Positions 48,701 to 57,721 of a stretch of DNA of 64,000 nucleotides are shown here, piece after piece. The position numbers and the translations under genes were made by a program. Location: the NCBI GenBank assembly GCA_029204225.1, contig CM055097.1:186001-250000 (forward strand), given 5' to 3'. Every line of letters begins with the position of its first letter. The stretch's first letter is position 1. The notes beneath the pieces were generated by a model. The model saw nothing but the letters and a program-made list of their open reading frames with translations, was not told the DNA's origin and searched no databases. The DNA comes from Diphasiastrum complanatum. Taxonomy: Eukaryota; Streptophyta; Lycopodiopsida; Lycopodiales; Lycopodiaceae.

Positions 48701-51668
48701 CGATGGTAGACCAGGATCGCGGGAAGTAAATCGCGAGACAAGAAAGATCGTGCCACGTGAGAAAAGTGCCTCGTGACTAGGAAACAACCATTAGAAAGCT
48801 ACCGCACAACAGATCAAGGTAGCAAGTTAAAAGGGTTTGTGTGAGATTGTGGGAAATCAAGGCAGTTTTATGAAGAAATCTACGTTATTTCAAAAAGCAA
48901 AAGGAAAATGAATCACTTTTGTAGAGATTTTAGTTCTACCTTTTCAAAATCATCGATGAAGTACAAAATCCACTATCGATTGATTAAACTAGTGGTGATA
49001 CAATCTGAAATGAAAATCAATCTGGTAGACAACGAGATCATACAACAAGAGAGGCAAGTCAGGCCGGATCATCATTTTGAAAGTGATTGGAGACATCTTA
49101 TTAACAAACAGCCAGACTTTTGATTTTGCTAATAAACTTTGTAGAAGATGACCAACGTGCAAACTCTAGAGCAACGTCATAAATGGTGAGCCAACGATCT
49201 ACCCTAGGTGATCGTGACAGGAAAGGGAAACACTTTGATGCATTTACTGAAAGAAAACTTATAAGAACATTGATGAAAAGGAAATATACGTCCTCGAGGG
49301 AAAGTATGAACAAATCTAGGATTTACAAGAGCGGAGCTTGCATTAAAACTAAAATCACAACATGATCTTACTACAAGCAAAAAGAAAAAGCTATGTTGCT
49401 GTCACTAGAACTTTGCCAATGGACTGCAGCAAATTAGAAAAGTGAACCGTTCGCAGGTTAGCTAGTACAGGGAGGTGAGAAGAAGCCAACCCAACCACTT
49501 TTACCCTTTAGTACATCATTGGAGGGTTGATTTTGTTGATGTGTCATGGTGCAAGGATGAATATTGTGAACCTTATAGGGTAAACAGAATGTCAAGAGAT
49601 TATAGCAAGCAATGGATTAACAACAGTTGTTTGTCAATACTACAAGTAGCTTGCAGATTGATTTTTCAAGTGTGCTCACAGGCTTTTCTATGTGCTTGTT
49701 CAGCGAGAGCTACATTGCATGGGTGGCGCAAGGTCTGCAGAGTTGTCCAATGGGCATATAAAAGTGGTCAATGGCGAAACAGGAACAGCTTCTTCTCAAG
49801 TAGCCCAGAGGTATCAAGCTGTCTCTCCAAGAGAACTAGACAGGCGTCTACGGATAGTGCTACAAACAAGGCAAGAAGAACGTATATCAGAGCTTGAAGC
49901 AGAAGTTACTGCATTGAAACAGGAGCTAAATGCAAAAGAGCAAGAGTTTCAGTCATACAAAGATCGTGTTTGCCAACTGACACTTTTATCCACGGCATCC
50001 AATTTAAGCAGAGAGCCAGGTTGATTGCTTTGCTGTCTTTCTTCTTTCAATTAGTGCTTGACATTTTCATACAGATCTATTGTAGTGGATCTGGTTTGTG
50101 CTTTTCCTGATGTATAGTTATTTGGCGGTCTGTCTTATGTGCAGATTTTGTACCTCATCTTTATTTTGCCCAACTGCCTGCCTTTTTCAGTGTAGATTTT
50201 TAATCGAGCAGTCAAAAGTAAAAGATGAAAATTTTAGCATTCAAGCTAGACCTAATATCTCGTTGCACATGCTAACACAAAGCTAATTTATCTTTGAACA
50301 TTCTGCACAGAAGTCAAAAGAACAAAAAATGATCAGCTTTTCTTATGAAGGATATGTTAATTGTCTTATCAGACAATTTCCTTTTATTTTGCAGATTCCA
50401 ATGAAATTATTGTCTGTGAAAAGAAGACTATGGATACACAGCTTAACAGGCCACCTTTCAGCAATCATTTTCACGGAAATATGGCTTTAGGTGTTTTGTC
50501 TGATGAAAGCCAGCTTGTCCATCTCCAGCAAAAGTCCTTGAGCGGGCAGGATTCTATGGAGGACAAAATTAGTAAACATATGAGAATAGCTTTTGGAAAA
50601 AGAGGTGAAGAATTGACCCAAGTGCTTCCAGGAACATTCCAAGGAGAAGACAGCCGTCTTCGCATACATTCTGGAAATCCAGGTAGTTCTATGTCTCTCA
50701 TTCCTGACTCATTGAGTTCTAATGCTGATGAAAGCTATTCTGAAACTGTGGTATCATCTGAGATATGTGTGGGTTATGCAGCAAATGACATCAGAACTGT
50801 CTGTCACTCAAGGTTACAAGAATCAGTAGTTGTTAACATGAAGGCTAATTCAGAAGAAGCAACATCATCTACGTATTGTGTGTTGGACAACAGCAGTAAT
50901 TATTCAAGCAAGTGTGGTTATTCGACTGTTATTTCTGATTCCATCTGTGGTGATAGCCTGCGGGATACAGCCATTTTTCGTGTCTCAGAACAAACTGAAG
51001 TTGACAAGTGCGAGCGACAAGAAACTTACATTCAGATGATGGGAGTGAAAGATAATAGCACAGAGTGGAGATATCTGGAAACATCCAAGAAGAAAATGGT
51101 ATCTGAAACTGACAAGCTTTGTGTACCTATATCTGACATTTATGATAGGAATGATAGGTTCACCATTGTTCGAAAGGGCTCTAAAGCCCTAATTCACCCT
51201 GAAAACTCCCAAGTATACACTGATCACAGTGAAAATGAGAGGGCTACATGCGTTCCTGCAGTATGTGTTGAGGAAGAGTTTTATCAGACAAGAAGAAAAA
51301 ACGGCAAAGCAGATGCACCGGCAAGCACTCCTGTTGGAAGCAGCCATAGAAGTAAGCAGGTTATGTTTGAAGTTTGTAAAGAACTTGGAAAAGAAGATCT
51401 GCCCTTGTACAGTTTGGAAGGTGAGACGGAAAGTTTTCCTGTGATCAGAGAATTTGGGAATTTTCTTGAACCTCTTTCTCAATCTATATGCCATTCAAAA
51501 AGTCATGCATTTGGGGAAGACAACTCAGCTTCAGATTCTGAAGAAAGCCTAGGTGAAGAACTTATCAAACAAATCGTTCAAAAAACAAGAAGCGGTTCTT
51601 CACTTCTGAAAGATGCTCAAATGATTCTCAATATGCTAGAGAATGATGACAGATGTCAATACTACTGA
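30723..51668 (+). CDS. POLAR-like protein (four exons, 1256 aa)
   Basis: Joining 30723-32442, 46361-46821, 49704-50019 and 50395-51668 gives 3771 nt in one frame, 1256 residues plus stop. All junctions are GT/AG and phases agree (1, 0, 1). Family evidence: a hydrophobic N-terminus (residues about 6-19, [14 protein letters not shown]), a second hydrophobic run ([16 protein letters not shown]), the acidic helix [13 protein letters not shown], the coiled coil [20 protein letters not shown], and the C-terminal block [22 protein letters not shown]. These match, in order, the POLAR and POLAR-like proteins known from Arabidopsis; POLAR acts as a cortical polarity scaffold in stomatal-lineage asymmetric division. 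The protein is longer than the roughly 500-800 residues I recall for angiosperm homologues, mainly through exons 1 and 4. An in-frame stop two codons upstream supports the start unless an upstream exon exists. Specific function here is inferred. Confidence 0.85.
32635..32692. repeat. (AG)n microsatellite in intron 1
   Basis: About 58 bp of AG repeat, 190 bp after the exon 1 donor. An open frame that runs through it (poly Arg-Glu) is repeat-derived. Confidence 0.95.
33076..33345 (-). mobile_element. LINE-like C-terminal zinc segment, intron copy
   Basis: The minus strand reads [15 protein letters not shown] followed by TRYNCLF. This GE(V/I)xTEEHFxFxCP pattern is the Cys/His segment found near the C-terminus of many non-LTR (LINE) reverse transcriptases. 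No RT domain accompanies it. A related copy occurs at 51822-52260 in the opposite orientation, so the family is dispersed here. Confidence 0.5.
33425..34010 (+). mobile_element. Gypsy RT C-terminus and integrase scraps
   Basis: [20 protein letters not shown] (33465-33525) is the RT/RNase H junction of a gypsy element. After a gap, [20 protein letters not shown] (from 33795) is the start of the integrase core including its first Asp (D2 of this frame). The RNase H, HHCC zinc finger and rest of the integrase are missing. This is a separate piece from the LTR-bearing element that begins at 35534. Confidence 0.75.
34011..35030. other. Intron 1 sequence, nothing recognised
   Basis: No open frame over 60 codons and no recognised repeat boundary. 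Short minus-strand stretches near 34600-34780 look protein-like but are interrupted by stops, and I could not assign them. Confidence 0.35.
35040..35440. repeat. About 103-bp degenerate tandem repeat
   Basis: Two clear copies start at 35134 and 35237, sharing TCAATCGGAT, CTCAATTTACAAAATAGGGC and ATTCATAACT. Partial, more diverged copies flank them on both sides (about 35045-35133 and 35340-35440). The array ends about 90 bp before the gypsy LTR. Confidence 0.7.
35534..35926 (+). mobile_element. Gypsy 5' LTR with primer-binding site
   Basis: The 380-bp segment 35534-35913 starts TGTTAC and ends CTAACA, with inverted TGTTA/TAACA termini. One nucleotide later, TGGTATCAAAGC (35915-35926) matches the initiator tRNA-Met primer-binding site with one change from TGGTATCAGAGC. 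The start also forms a small hairpin, CTGTTAC...GTAACAG (35533-35552). A gag frame follows after an 850-bp leader. No matching 3' LTR was found in the window. Confidence 0.75.
35927..36763 (+). other. Gypsy leader with repeated TTTTCAGCGCA words
   Basis: Between primer-binding site and gag, the words CTGTTTTTCAG, TTTCCAGCGCA and TTCCAGTGCA recur roughly every 30-50 bp. They look like a degenerate short tandem array. No open frame is convincing; this is the probable untranslated leader of the element. Confidence 0.55.
36764..37400 (+). pseudogene. Gypsy gag (matrix/capsid part), frameshifted
   Basis: The frame from 36764 reads through [10 protein letters not shown], the hallmark 'F(D/N)GxG' start of plant gypsy capsid, to [19 protein letters not shown]. 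The next frame (37153-37338) continues with [19 protein letters not shown], stops once (TAG at 37336) and runs on to [14 protein letters not shown]. Two breaks within 600 bp show it is defective. The zinc knuckle and protease that should follow are missing before RT at about 37600. Confidence 0.75.
37600..38209 (+). pseudogene. Gypsy reverse transcriptase, truncated
   Basis: Frameshifted start ([18 protein letters not shown], about 37635), then a clean 99-codon frame (37882-38181) with [13 protein letters not shown] and [13 protein letters not shown], the catalytic Asp pair as FLDD, and [12 protein letters not shown] further out-of-frame tail reads into the RNase H junction and is cut exactly at 38210, where the copia LTR begins. 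The copia element therefore inserted into this RT. Confidence 0.8.
38917..40774 (-). pseudogene. Copia integrase and reverse transcriptase (intron element)
   Basis: Frame 40774-40532 has the pre-integrase [11 protein letters not shown] and the integrase start [11 protein letters not shown], where the catalytic Asp of HTDVCGP is Asn. Frame 40529-39222 (435 codons) resumes inside the core with [11 protein letters not shown] and [14 protein letters not shown], then RT with [20 protein letters not shown] and [13 protein letters not shown]. Frame 39258-38917 gives [13 protein letters not shown] and [13 protein letters not shown], then stops at HQICK where the LTR begins. RNase H is absent. The loss of the integrase Asp, a small core deletion and the truncation make it inactive. 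Confidence 0.85.
41085..42177 (-). pseudogene. Copia gag and protease (intron element)
   Basis: Gag starts [20 protein letters not shown] (about 42160), two codons past the primer-binding site, and continues to a stop at 41963. After breaks, frame 41579-41085 carries two CCHC knuckles, [14 protein letters not shown] and [14 protein letters not shown], and the protease active site [10 protein letters not shown]. The knuckles keep CX2CX4HX4C spacing. The intervening gag (41963-41617) is frameshifted. Confidence 0.8.
42221..42667 (+). mobile_element. Gypsy RT patch inside the copia right LTR
   Basis: Plus-strand sequence reads [20 protein letters not shown] then [14 protein letters not shown] and YNIMPFGL, the N-terminal half of a gypsy RT of a different lineage (KFRICVD type) from the one at 37600 (SVRLCVD type). 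It contains stops. It sits exactly between LTR positions equivalent to 38263 and 38821 of the left LTR, replacing about 557 bp with 447 bp. Confidence 0.8.
42783..43435. other. Intron sequence with G20 run, no gene
   Basis: Non-coding apart from a possible decayed gypsy linker. It includes an uninterrupted run of 20 G (43147-43166), which can form a quadruplex and often causes sequencing or assembly slippage. The open frame through it gives poly-Gly and is not a gene. Confidence 0.5.
43436..43720 (+). mobile_element. Gypsy integrase HHCC zinc domain fragment
   Basis: The frame at 43460-43648 reads [20 protein letters not shown] then [12 protein letters not shown], the H-H-C-C zinc-binding domain of a gypsy integrase. 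It is followed after a stop by [14 protein letters not shown], the start of the catalytic core with its first Asp. It ends about 43710. It may be the continuation of one of the intron's gypsy RT pieces, but no junction proves it. Confidence 0.8.
43721..44580. other. Intron sequence, short duplication only
   Basis: No gene. A degenerate duplication (GAGGTGTGTCA(A/T)(A/G)GTC repeated at about 44255 and 44290) is present. The stretch could be decayed gypsy integrase end plus LTR, but no boundary was found. Confidence 0.35.
44633..44760. repeat. 64-bp tandem duplication
   Basis: Copies at 44633-44696 and 44697-44760 share ATGCCAC(A/G)TGACCAAGTACTCATGGA. The first half is nearly identical and the second half more diverged. 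It lies in intron 1 between gypsy fragments. Confidence 0.85.
44830..45670 (-). mobile_element. Gypsy integrase fragment, minus strand
   Basis: From 45670 down: the remnant of WEYISMDF, then frame 45603-45361 with [20 protein letters not shown] (core, second Asp in SDRDTRF) and [15 protein letters not shown]. Frame 45161-44949 has [14 protein letters not shown] and KLSLHYCGP, the C-terminal integrase tail. Stops and frame changes separate the parts. Orientation is opposite to the other intron gypsy pieces, so it is an independent insertion. Confidence 0.8.
45671..46360. other. Intron 1 3' end, nothing recognised
   Basis: AT-rich sequence without repeats or coding potential, ending in a pyrimidine-rich TTTTTTATAG acceptor for exon 2. 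This is probably original intron sequence. Confidence 0.4.
46361..46821 (+). CDS. POLAR-like exon 2
   Basis: The acceptor is TTTTTTATAG. The first two bases complete the codon left by exon 1, giving ...[15 protein letters not shown]. It carries the second hydrophobic run and ends in the acidic helix [19 protein letters not shown], then ...ISK at AAG|GTAAAA in phase 0. In known family members this hydrophobic run is followed by a KLLKQ-type coiled coil, which here seems replaced by less regular sequence. Confidence 0.85.
47844..47923. repeat. Exact 40-bp tandem duplication in intron 2
   Basis: CTCATCCAAATGAATGCTCC followed by TGTTGCAATATGGCCTAGTC occurs twice in a row (47844-47883 and 47884-47923) without a mismatch, so it is recent or an assembly slip. 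Confidence 0.95.
48040..48556 (+). mobile_element. Possible LTR end with primer-binding site in intron 2
   Basis: TGGTATCAAAGC (48545-48556) followed by AAGGGGAG looks like an initiator tRNA-Met primer-binding site, and the preceding several hundred bases resemble an LTR in composition. The upstream boundary is not defined, and the LTR would have to end some bases before the site (CA at 48533-48534). No gag follows by 49100, so at best it is a relic. Confidence 0.4.
49704..50019 (+). CDS. POLAR-like exon 3 (coiled coil)
   Basis: The acceptor is GCTTGTTCAG and the reading is in phase 0: [17 protein letters not shown], then [20 protein letters not shown] and [20 protein letters not shown], a strong heptad coiled coil that is the family's most conserved block. 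The donor is CCAG|GTTGAT, phase 1. An ATG at 49692 opens the same frame but lies before the acceptor and is not needed. Confidence 0.88.
50395..51668 (+). CDS. POLAR-like exon 4 (C-terminus)
   Basis: The acceptor CTTTTATTTTGCAG joins in phase to [11 protein letters not shown]. The exon is 424 codons of mostly polar, Ser/Glu-rich sequence, ending with [20 protein letters not shown] and [19 protein letters not shown] before TGA at 51666. The (I/L)(I/V)xKTRxGSxxxxxAQ pattern is the conserved C-terminus of POLAR-like proteins, which argues that the gene is complete and was under constraint. Confidence 0.85.
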
Positions 51669-51821
51669 ATTTGACAAAATCATGCATGTATGCTCATTTG
51701 AAGGTACAAAGCTGGACCATAAATTCTATTGATGATAGATAACAAGGAGCCTTTTTAAACCTGGATTATGGTTTACGACACTGCCTGAGATTCACATTGA
51801 GATAGATTAGGGTATCTTCAC

Positions 51822-52260
51822 ACCACCTTGAAAGTTGAGGTTGCAATTTTATGCTTCTAGGGTAACCCCTGTGAGGATAGGATATGTTCGTTGGGAGAGA
51901 TTGAGACTAAAGAGCATTTCATTTTCACATGTCCTACTTACTATGAGATACGTGGTAGATATTACTGCTTATTCAAAGACTCACTACTCCACATTCTCTA
52001 TGAGGATCCTCAATGTGTGGCTCTTGTGATACATAAGATGTCCCTGATACAGAGAAGTTTGTGTTGTGATCTGTCAGATATTCAAGATACACAACCTCAT
52101 ATTACAATTTTCTTCTCTAGGAGGAGAGCTCAAGCGGACTCAGAGTCGGACAATGAGCATATTCCTACCCCTGTGAGAGATCGACATCGTGATCAGAGAC
52201 AAGTACAGCATCTCCTTGTTACTAGAGGGTCCATCTTCCACTCTACCTCCTAACTCCACC
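51822..52260 (+). mobile_element. LINE-like C-terminal zinc segment, downstream copy
   Basis: The frame at 51891-52253 begins MGEIETKEHFIFTCPTYYEI and continues to RYYCLF and a hydrophilic, Arg/Asp-rich tail. It matches the minus-strand copy at 33076-33345 over GE(V/I)xTxEHFxFxCP...RY(N/Y)CLF. It starts about 150 bp after the POLAR-like stop codon, so it may lie in or near the gene's 3' untranslated region. Confidence 0.5.
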
Positions 52261-53341
<1,081 letters not shown>

Positions 53342-54353
53342 AACAAAAAAAGAATATTTTCAAGGGTCTAAAATAGGCTTCTTCGACATAACTTTCAAGT
53401 CAGAGGCATGAAAGTTTTGTATAGTTACAAAAAGCATTTTTTACGAGCTTGAGTCAAGGGCAATACCAATTTAGTAAAGCGAAACCTTGAAATAACAAGA
53501 TAGTTCAGTTGATATAAAGCAAGTCTGTATTCGCATGCTCAAATTAGTTAAGAGTTTTGTGGAGGTGCATGCAAAGGATGTAGTCATAGGCTTTCAAGAA
53601 AATATGATCTAGTGGTCTTGAAGAACAAGTTGAACACTTTTCACAATGCGGGATCTAGATTGAAGTACCAATCATTGGCAGAGTTAATGAGGCATAAGTT
53701 GAAATATTTCCTCATCAATTGAGCATTGTTCATCCCACACATCTCGCAGGCTTCTATGTACATTTGGAGAAATCTATTTGGGTCAGCTTGGTTGTTAAAC
53801 TCTATCTTGGGCATACTCATGTTGTGAGTGAGCTAATGCATTTTCAATGTTTACCATGATGGGAACTACCACAGAGGGAATTAATTGCGCTGGGTCTACA
53901 ATTTATAACATGCAAGATCCAATAGTTGCTATAGATCTTGGAGGTCAGGGTCTTGTGACTCTTTTTTCCAATTGTAATTGCATTCAGATCTAGGCATACA
54001 AGGTAGGACTATTTTTGTGTTTTTGATATTGTTCAATGCTTATGATTTCAATCTTTTGAGCACTCAATAAAGACTACTTCTGAGGCAAGTTTGGTCGAGT
54101 GCTATATCCTTTTTGGAGTTCTTTCAAACTTTTTTTTTTTTGTTTTTTGTTTTTGGCTTTTCGATTCTTACTAGAGCAATCATTGGAAGCAATATGTGTC
54201 AAGGCATCTATAATAATAGATCCATCCAAGATTGAGAGCTAATTCGAATTTTATTCTACATGACAATATTCGGAGCTATCGTTGTTCAAATATTATTTCT
54301 TGGTCAAAACAAAGAACGATCTGATCAAGAATTTTTCTCTCATCAAGGCCTGA

Positions 54354-55290
54354 TCAAAGATCTATAGATGATATGTTTATCCCTAATAGGAAAAACTCAA
54401 CTAGGCAACAATGAGATCTAACATCAAAGAAAGAATTAACGGTTGAAAGTATAGATGCTAGATCTAAAGAGAATCTAGGTGCTATACTAGATGTCATCAA
54501 TCGATTTGGATCTGATAGTCTACTGCTTGATGTATCAAACTGCTCAACATCCTCATCCTTGTACATTTTAGATTCATCAAAGATAACGTCATGACTAGTA
54601 TACATTTTCCTCTCCAAAGGATCAAAGCATATATAGCCCTTCACATGATCATCATAGCCTAACAAGATATACTTCAATGCTTTTACATCAAGCTCATTCC
54701 TATATTCTCTAGGAATGTGCAGAAAGGCCTTACATCCAAAAATCCACAAATGGATCAATTTCGCTTCTTCTTTGTAAATGCCTCTTCAGGTGTTATCTTT
54801 GGCACTACAATGGTAGGACTCCTATTCTAGAGACATACTCTAGTACTACAGTCTGAAAGCTTCTGACCAAAAGCCCTTTGGTAGTTTCATCTCAGCAAGC
54901 ATAGATCTAGCGCTCTCCGCAATCGTATGACGATGCTTGCGCTCAGCTACACCATTGAGTTATGGAGTGTAATCTTGCATAGATTGTCTCTTGATTCCAC
55001 AATGGTCACAAAAGTATTTAAACTCATTGGATTTATATTCACATCCACTGTCAGATCTTAAGATCTTGATCTTCCTATCTTGATTCCACAATGGTCACAA
55101 AAGTCTTTATACTCATTGGACTTATACTCACATCCACCATCAGATCTTAGGATCTTGATCTTCCTACCTATTTGGTTTTCGACCATTGCCTTGAAGCTCT
55201 TAAAAGTAGCAAAAAAGAAAGAGCCTATCTTGTGCACCCCAGCTTTTGCTTTTCTCAATAGTAAAATCAAGGCTTAGACTTTAACTTGTG
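54354..55290 (-). mobile_element. Ty1/copia integrase fragment with internal duplication
   Basis: Minus frames: 55270-55058 with KIKILRSDGGCEYKSNEYKD (integrase core, second Asp) and 54758-54354 with WIFGCKAFLHIPREYRNELD and YILLGYDDHVKGYICFDP, the integrase-to-RT linker ending in HDVIFDES. The 89-bp segment covering the SDGG region is tandemly duplicated (54991-55079 and 55080-55168); 89 is not a multiple of three, so the frame is lost. Several other stops are present. Confidence 0.85.
54991..55168. repeat. 89-bp tandem duplication inside copia integrase
   Basis: Both copies begin TTGATTCCACAATGGTCACA and end ATCTTGATCTTCCTA. They differ at roughly ten positions by eye, so the duplication is not recent. 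It shifts the integrase frame. Confidence 0.85.
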
Positions 55291-55299
55291 AAAGTCAGT

Positions 55300-56670
55300 T
55301 GAGGTAAAAAAAATGCAAACATAGGGTAAAAAGGGTATTCTGAACACAATGGTGATGCCAAAAACATCAAGATTAGATTTATTCCTAGCTAACTCATATT
55401 AGCTTGTACATATAACGTGTTGTGGCTCAATGAGCAAAAGATACAAGTAGCCTAGAGCAAATTCGTGGGAAATCTAGTTTTGATTTATATAGTATTGTAC
55501 TTGTACCTGTTCAATAGAGGATTGGCCAAGAGCCCTTCTAATCACTAGTTGTAGAGTGATCTAGTTTGACCATGTGATGTATTGTGTATGATCATTCAAT
55601 TTCACCTATTGGTTCTATTTTTTTTCCTTATTTCTTGTAGTAATGATATGATCACTACTGAATGCATGATTGTCTCATACATCTACTAATTTAAAGGATA
55701 CGGTTGTCTTAGGCATATTTTAATCAGACAAATCAAAATTATCAGATTTTGCAAATACTAGATTATTGAAATTTAACAAGAAGTTGTTTTTGTGTTGGGG
55801 TTTAACAATTTATTCTAATCTGCTACATGTTTATTTATTGTCACTATTTTTTTGAATTTCCAATAGCACGACTATTTTGAAAAAGAAATGGTTACATTTG
55901 GTCAAACTTTGAACATTGACCCTACCAAAAAAATATATAGACATTTACAGTTGTGCAATATTTGATGCAATGGCAAATAGACTTTTGTGGGACAACATAA
56001 ATATAGTGGGAACCCATGAACTAGCAATAAAAACACAATTTATTTAACATCAATGATGATGTTGATTGCAAGAATTTTTGTGGCATCTTTGTTACTATTG
56101 CTAGGTTTAAAGGTGGCCATATCAAGGAGAGTCATTTGCTTACTATGGTAAAACTACTTTCAATCACAATTGAAGGAAACATAGATAATGCCACGGTTGC
56201 ATCCATGTCCCAATTCAGAGGACTCGGAAGAATCGTTGACGTGGATATTCGACGCTTCAATGCATGAGTTTATTACTTATGTCTCGTCATTACAAACTAG
56301 GCCATAAATGTAATTGATCTTTTGAAATAGGTCGAAATCCTAAAAAGAGTAACGATTTTTTAATTTTTCAATTTTTGTCCAAAAACATGTTTTTTCACAA
56401 AAAATTCTCGAAAATCACAAAAGATTCTTACAAAAAGTATGCATTTTGGCCAAAAAAATCAATACACCATGTCCAAAAAAATTATTTTTTTTAATAAAAT
56501 ATTAATTTTTTTAATAAAATATTAAAAATTAAAAATGTTCAAAGTGAACAAAATACACAAACATTTATGGTATTTTTTTATAGTCTAAATTGACTTTCAT
56601 GAAATAACTTGCATAATGCATTTGAAGCCAACTACACAAACAATGAGAATAATTTTTTTATATATATATT
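55300..56670. other. Non-coding AT-rich stretch
   Basis: No gene recognised. From about 56340 to 56670 it is rich in A and T runs with a short repeat (TTTTTTTAATAAAATATTAA twice near 56490-56525). Confidence 0.4.
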
Positions 56671-56899
56671 ATTTACAATTAATATTTCAAGGAATTCTCA
56701 CTAACTCTTCTCAACTCAGTGCTCAAAATAATATCAAGACTCTCCTTTTCAACTAAAGAAGTTGACAATCCATCTTTTTCATTAGAGTCTATCGGCAAAT
56801 TCTCATCTGAATCAGCATCCAATGTTGAGAGAAAATTGTGTATTGTGGCTTTGCTACATTGAAGCTGAGTCAAAGATGATGGTTGTGCACTTAATCCAA

Positions 56900-57067
56900 G
56901 ATGATTTTGCAAAGATTTATATTATCGACTCTTCGAGTAGGCCATCATGCATCTGGCTGCTTCCATTAGGGTCATGTTCTTTTGTTCAGCAACACCATTG
57001 TGCTGTAGTGTGTAGGCTGTAGTTCTTCTGTGAATGAAATCAGTGAAGCAATTCGAGATGTATTTGT
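56900..57067 (-). pseudogene. Interrupted copia integrase, distal part
   Basis: The minus strand reads QHNGVAEQKNMTLMEAARCMM, the catalytic-Glu end of a copia integrase. The upstream part of the same domain lies beyond the younger copia insertion, at 62551 and above. Immediately after this segment homology stops (about 56930), so RT and RNase H of this outer element are not present. Confidence 0.75.
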
Positions 57068-57721
57068 TGTGAAGGATTTCAGATCATTCAAGATCCAATC
57101 CACGTCTCAAATCTTTGGTTAAAATAAGGAGCAAACCAACAATCCTGCCAATGTAGAAAAATCAGCATCTACATACAAAATGAGATGCAAACTCTAAGAG
57201 ATATTGATCAAACATGAACCAAAACATAAAATATGTTTGCTGTCCATACAATTATAGTACCCTACTGTATTTCACACGTGTGGAACCGAAAATAGCAATA
57301 AATGATCATTCTACACACAAGATTGCAAGATAACACCAAGATAGTGCACCAATGAGTAGTAGAACCCAAAGAGAACCATGTATAATGATGAAATGAGAGA
57401 GAGAAGAGAGAAGATGTGTCTCTCCACGACTTACATCCTTTTATAGAGTTTCCAAACCCTATTTGGCCACTTGGCTTTCCCTCCAAAATGCAAACCCTAT
57501 TATTTTTTGGTCTAGATTCAAAGTACCCAAAGTTCAAATTTAAATCTCTCTCAAACTCAACTACCAACTTTCCTACACTTTCCAAAAGTGTTTATTGAAT
57601 GTATTTTAAACTAATATAACTTCAAAAAGTTTATCTCTAAGTCTAAAATGAGTTTTGGCCTCTTATTGACAATTTACCAAAATGTGACTAAACTAGACTA
57701 AACTAGTTGAAATCTCTCACA
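57068..57721 (-). repeat. 3' LTR of the young copia element
   Basis: In element orientation this is the downstream LTR. The 779-codon frame reads through the polypurine tract and ends at a TAG inside the LTR's first 20 bases. The plus strand keeps a CACACGTGTGG palindrome that is changed to CACACTTGTGG in the partner LTR. Confidence 0.92.

Noticed and set aside
51189..51494. 101-codon minus-strand ORF inside exon 4
   Set aside because: It is antisense to a well-supported coding exon, with no motif.
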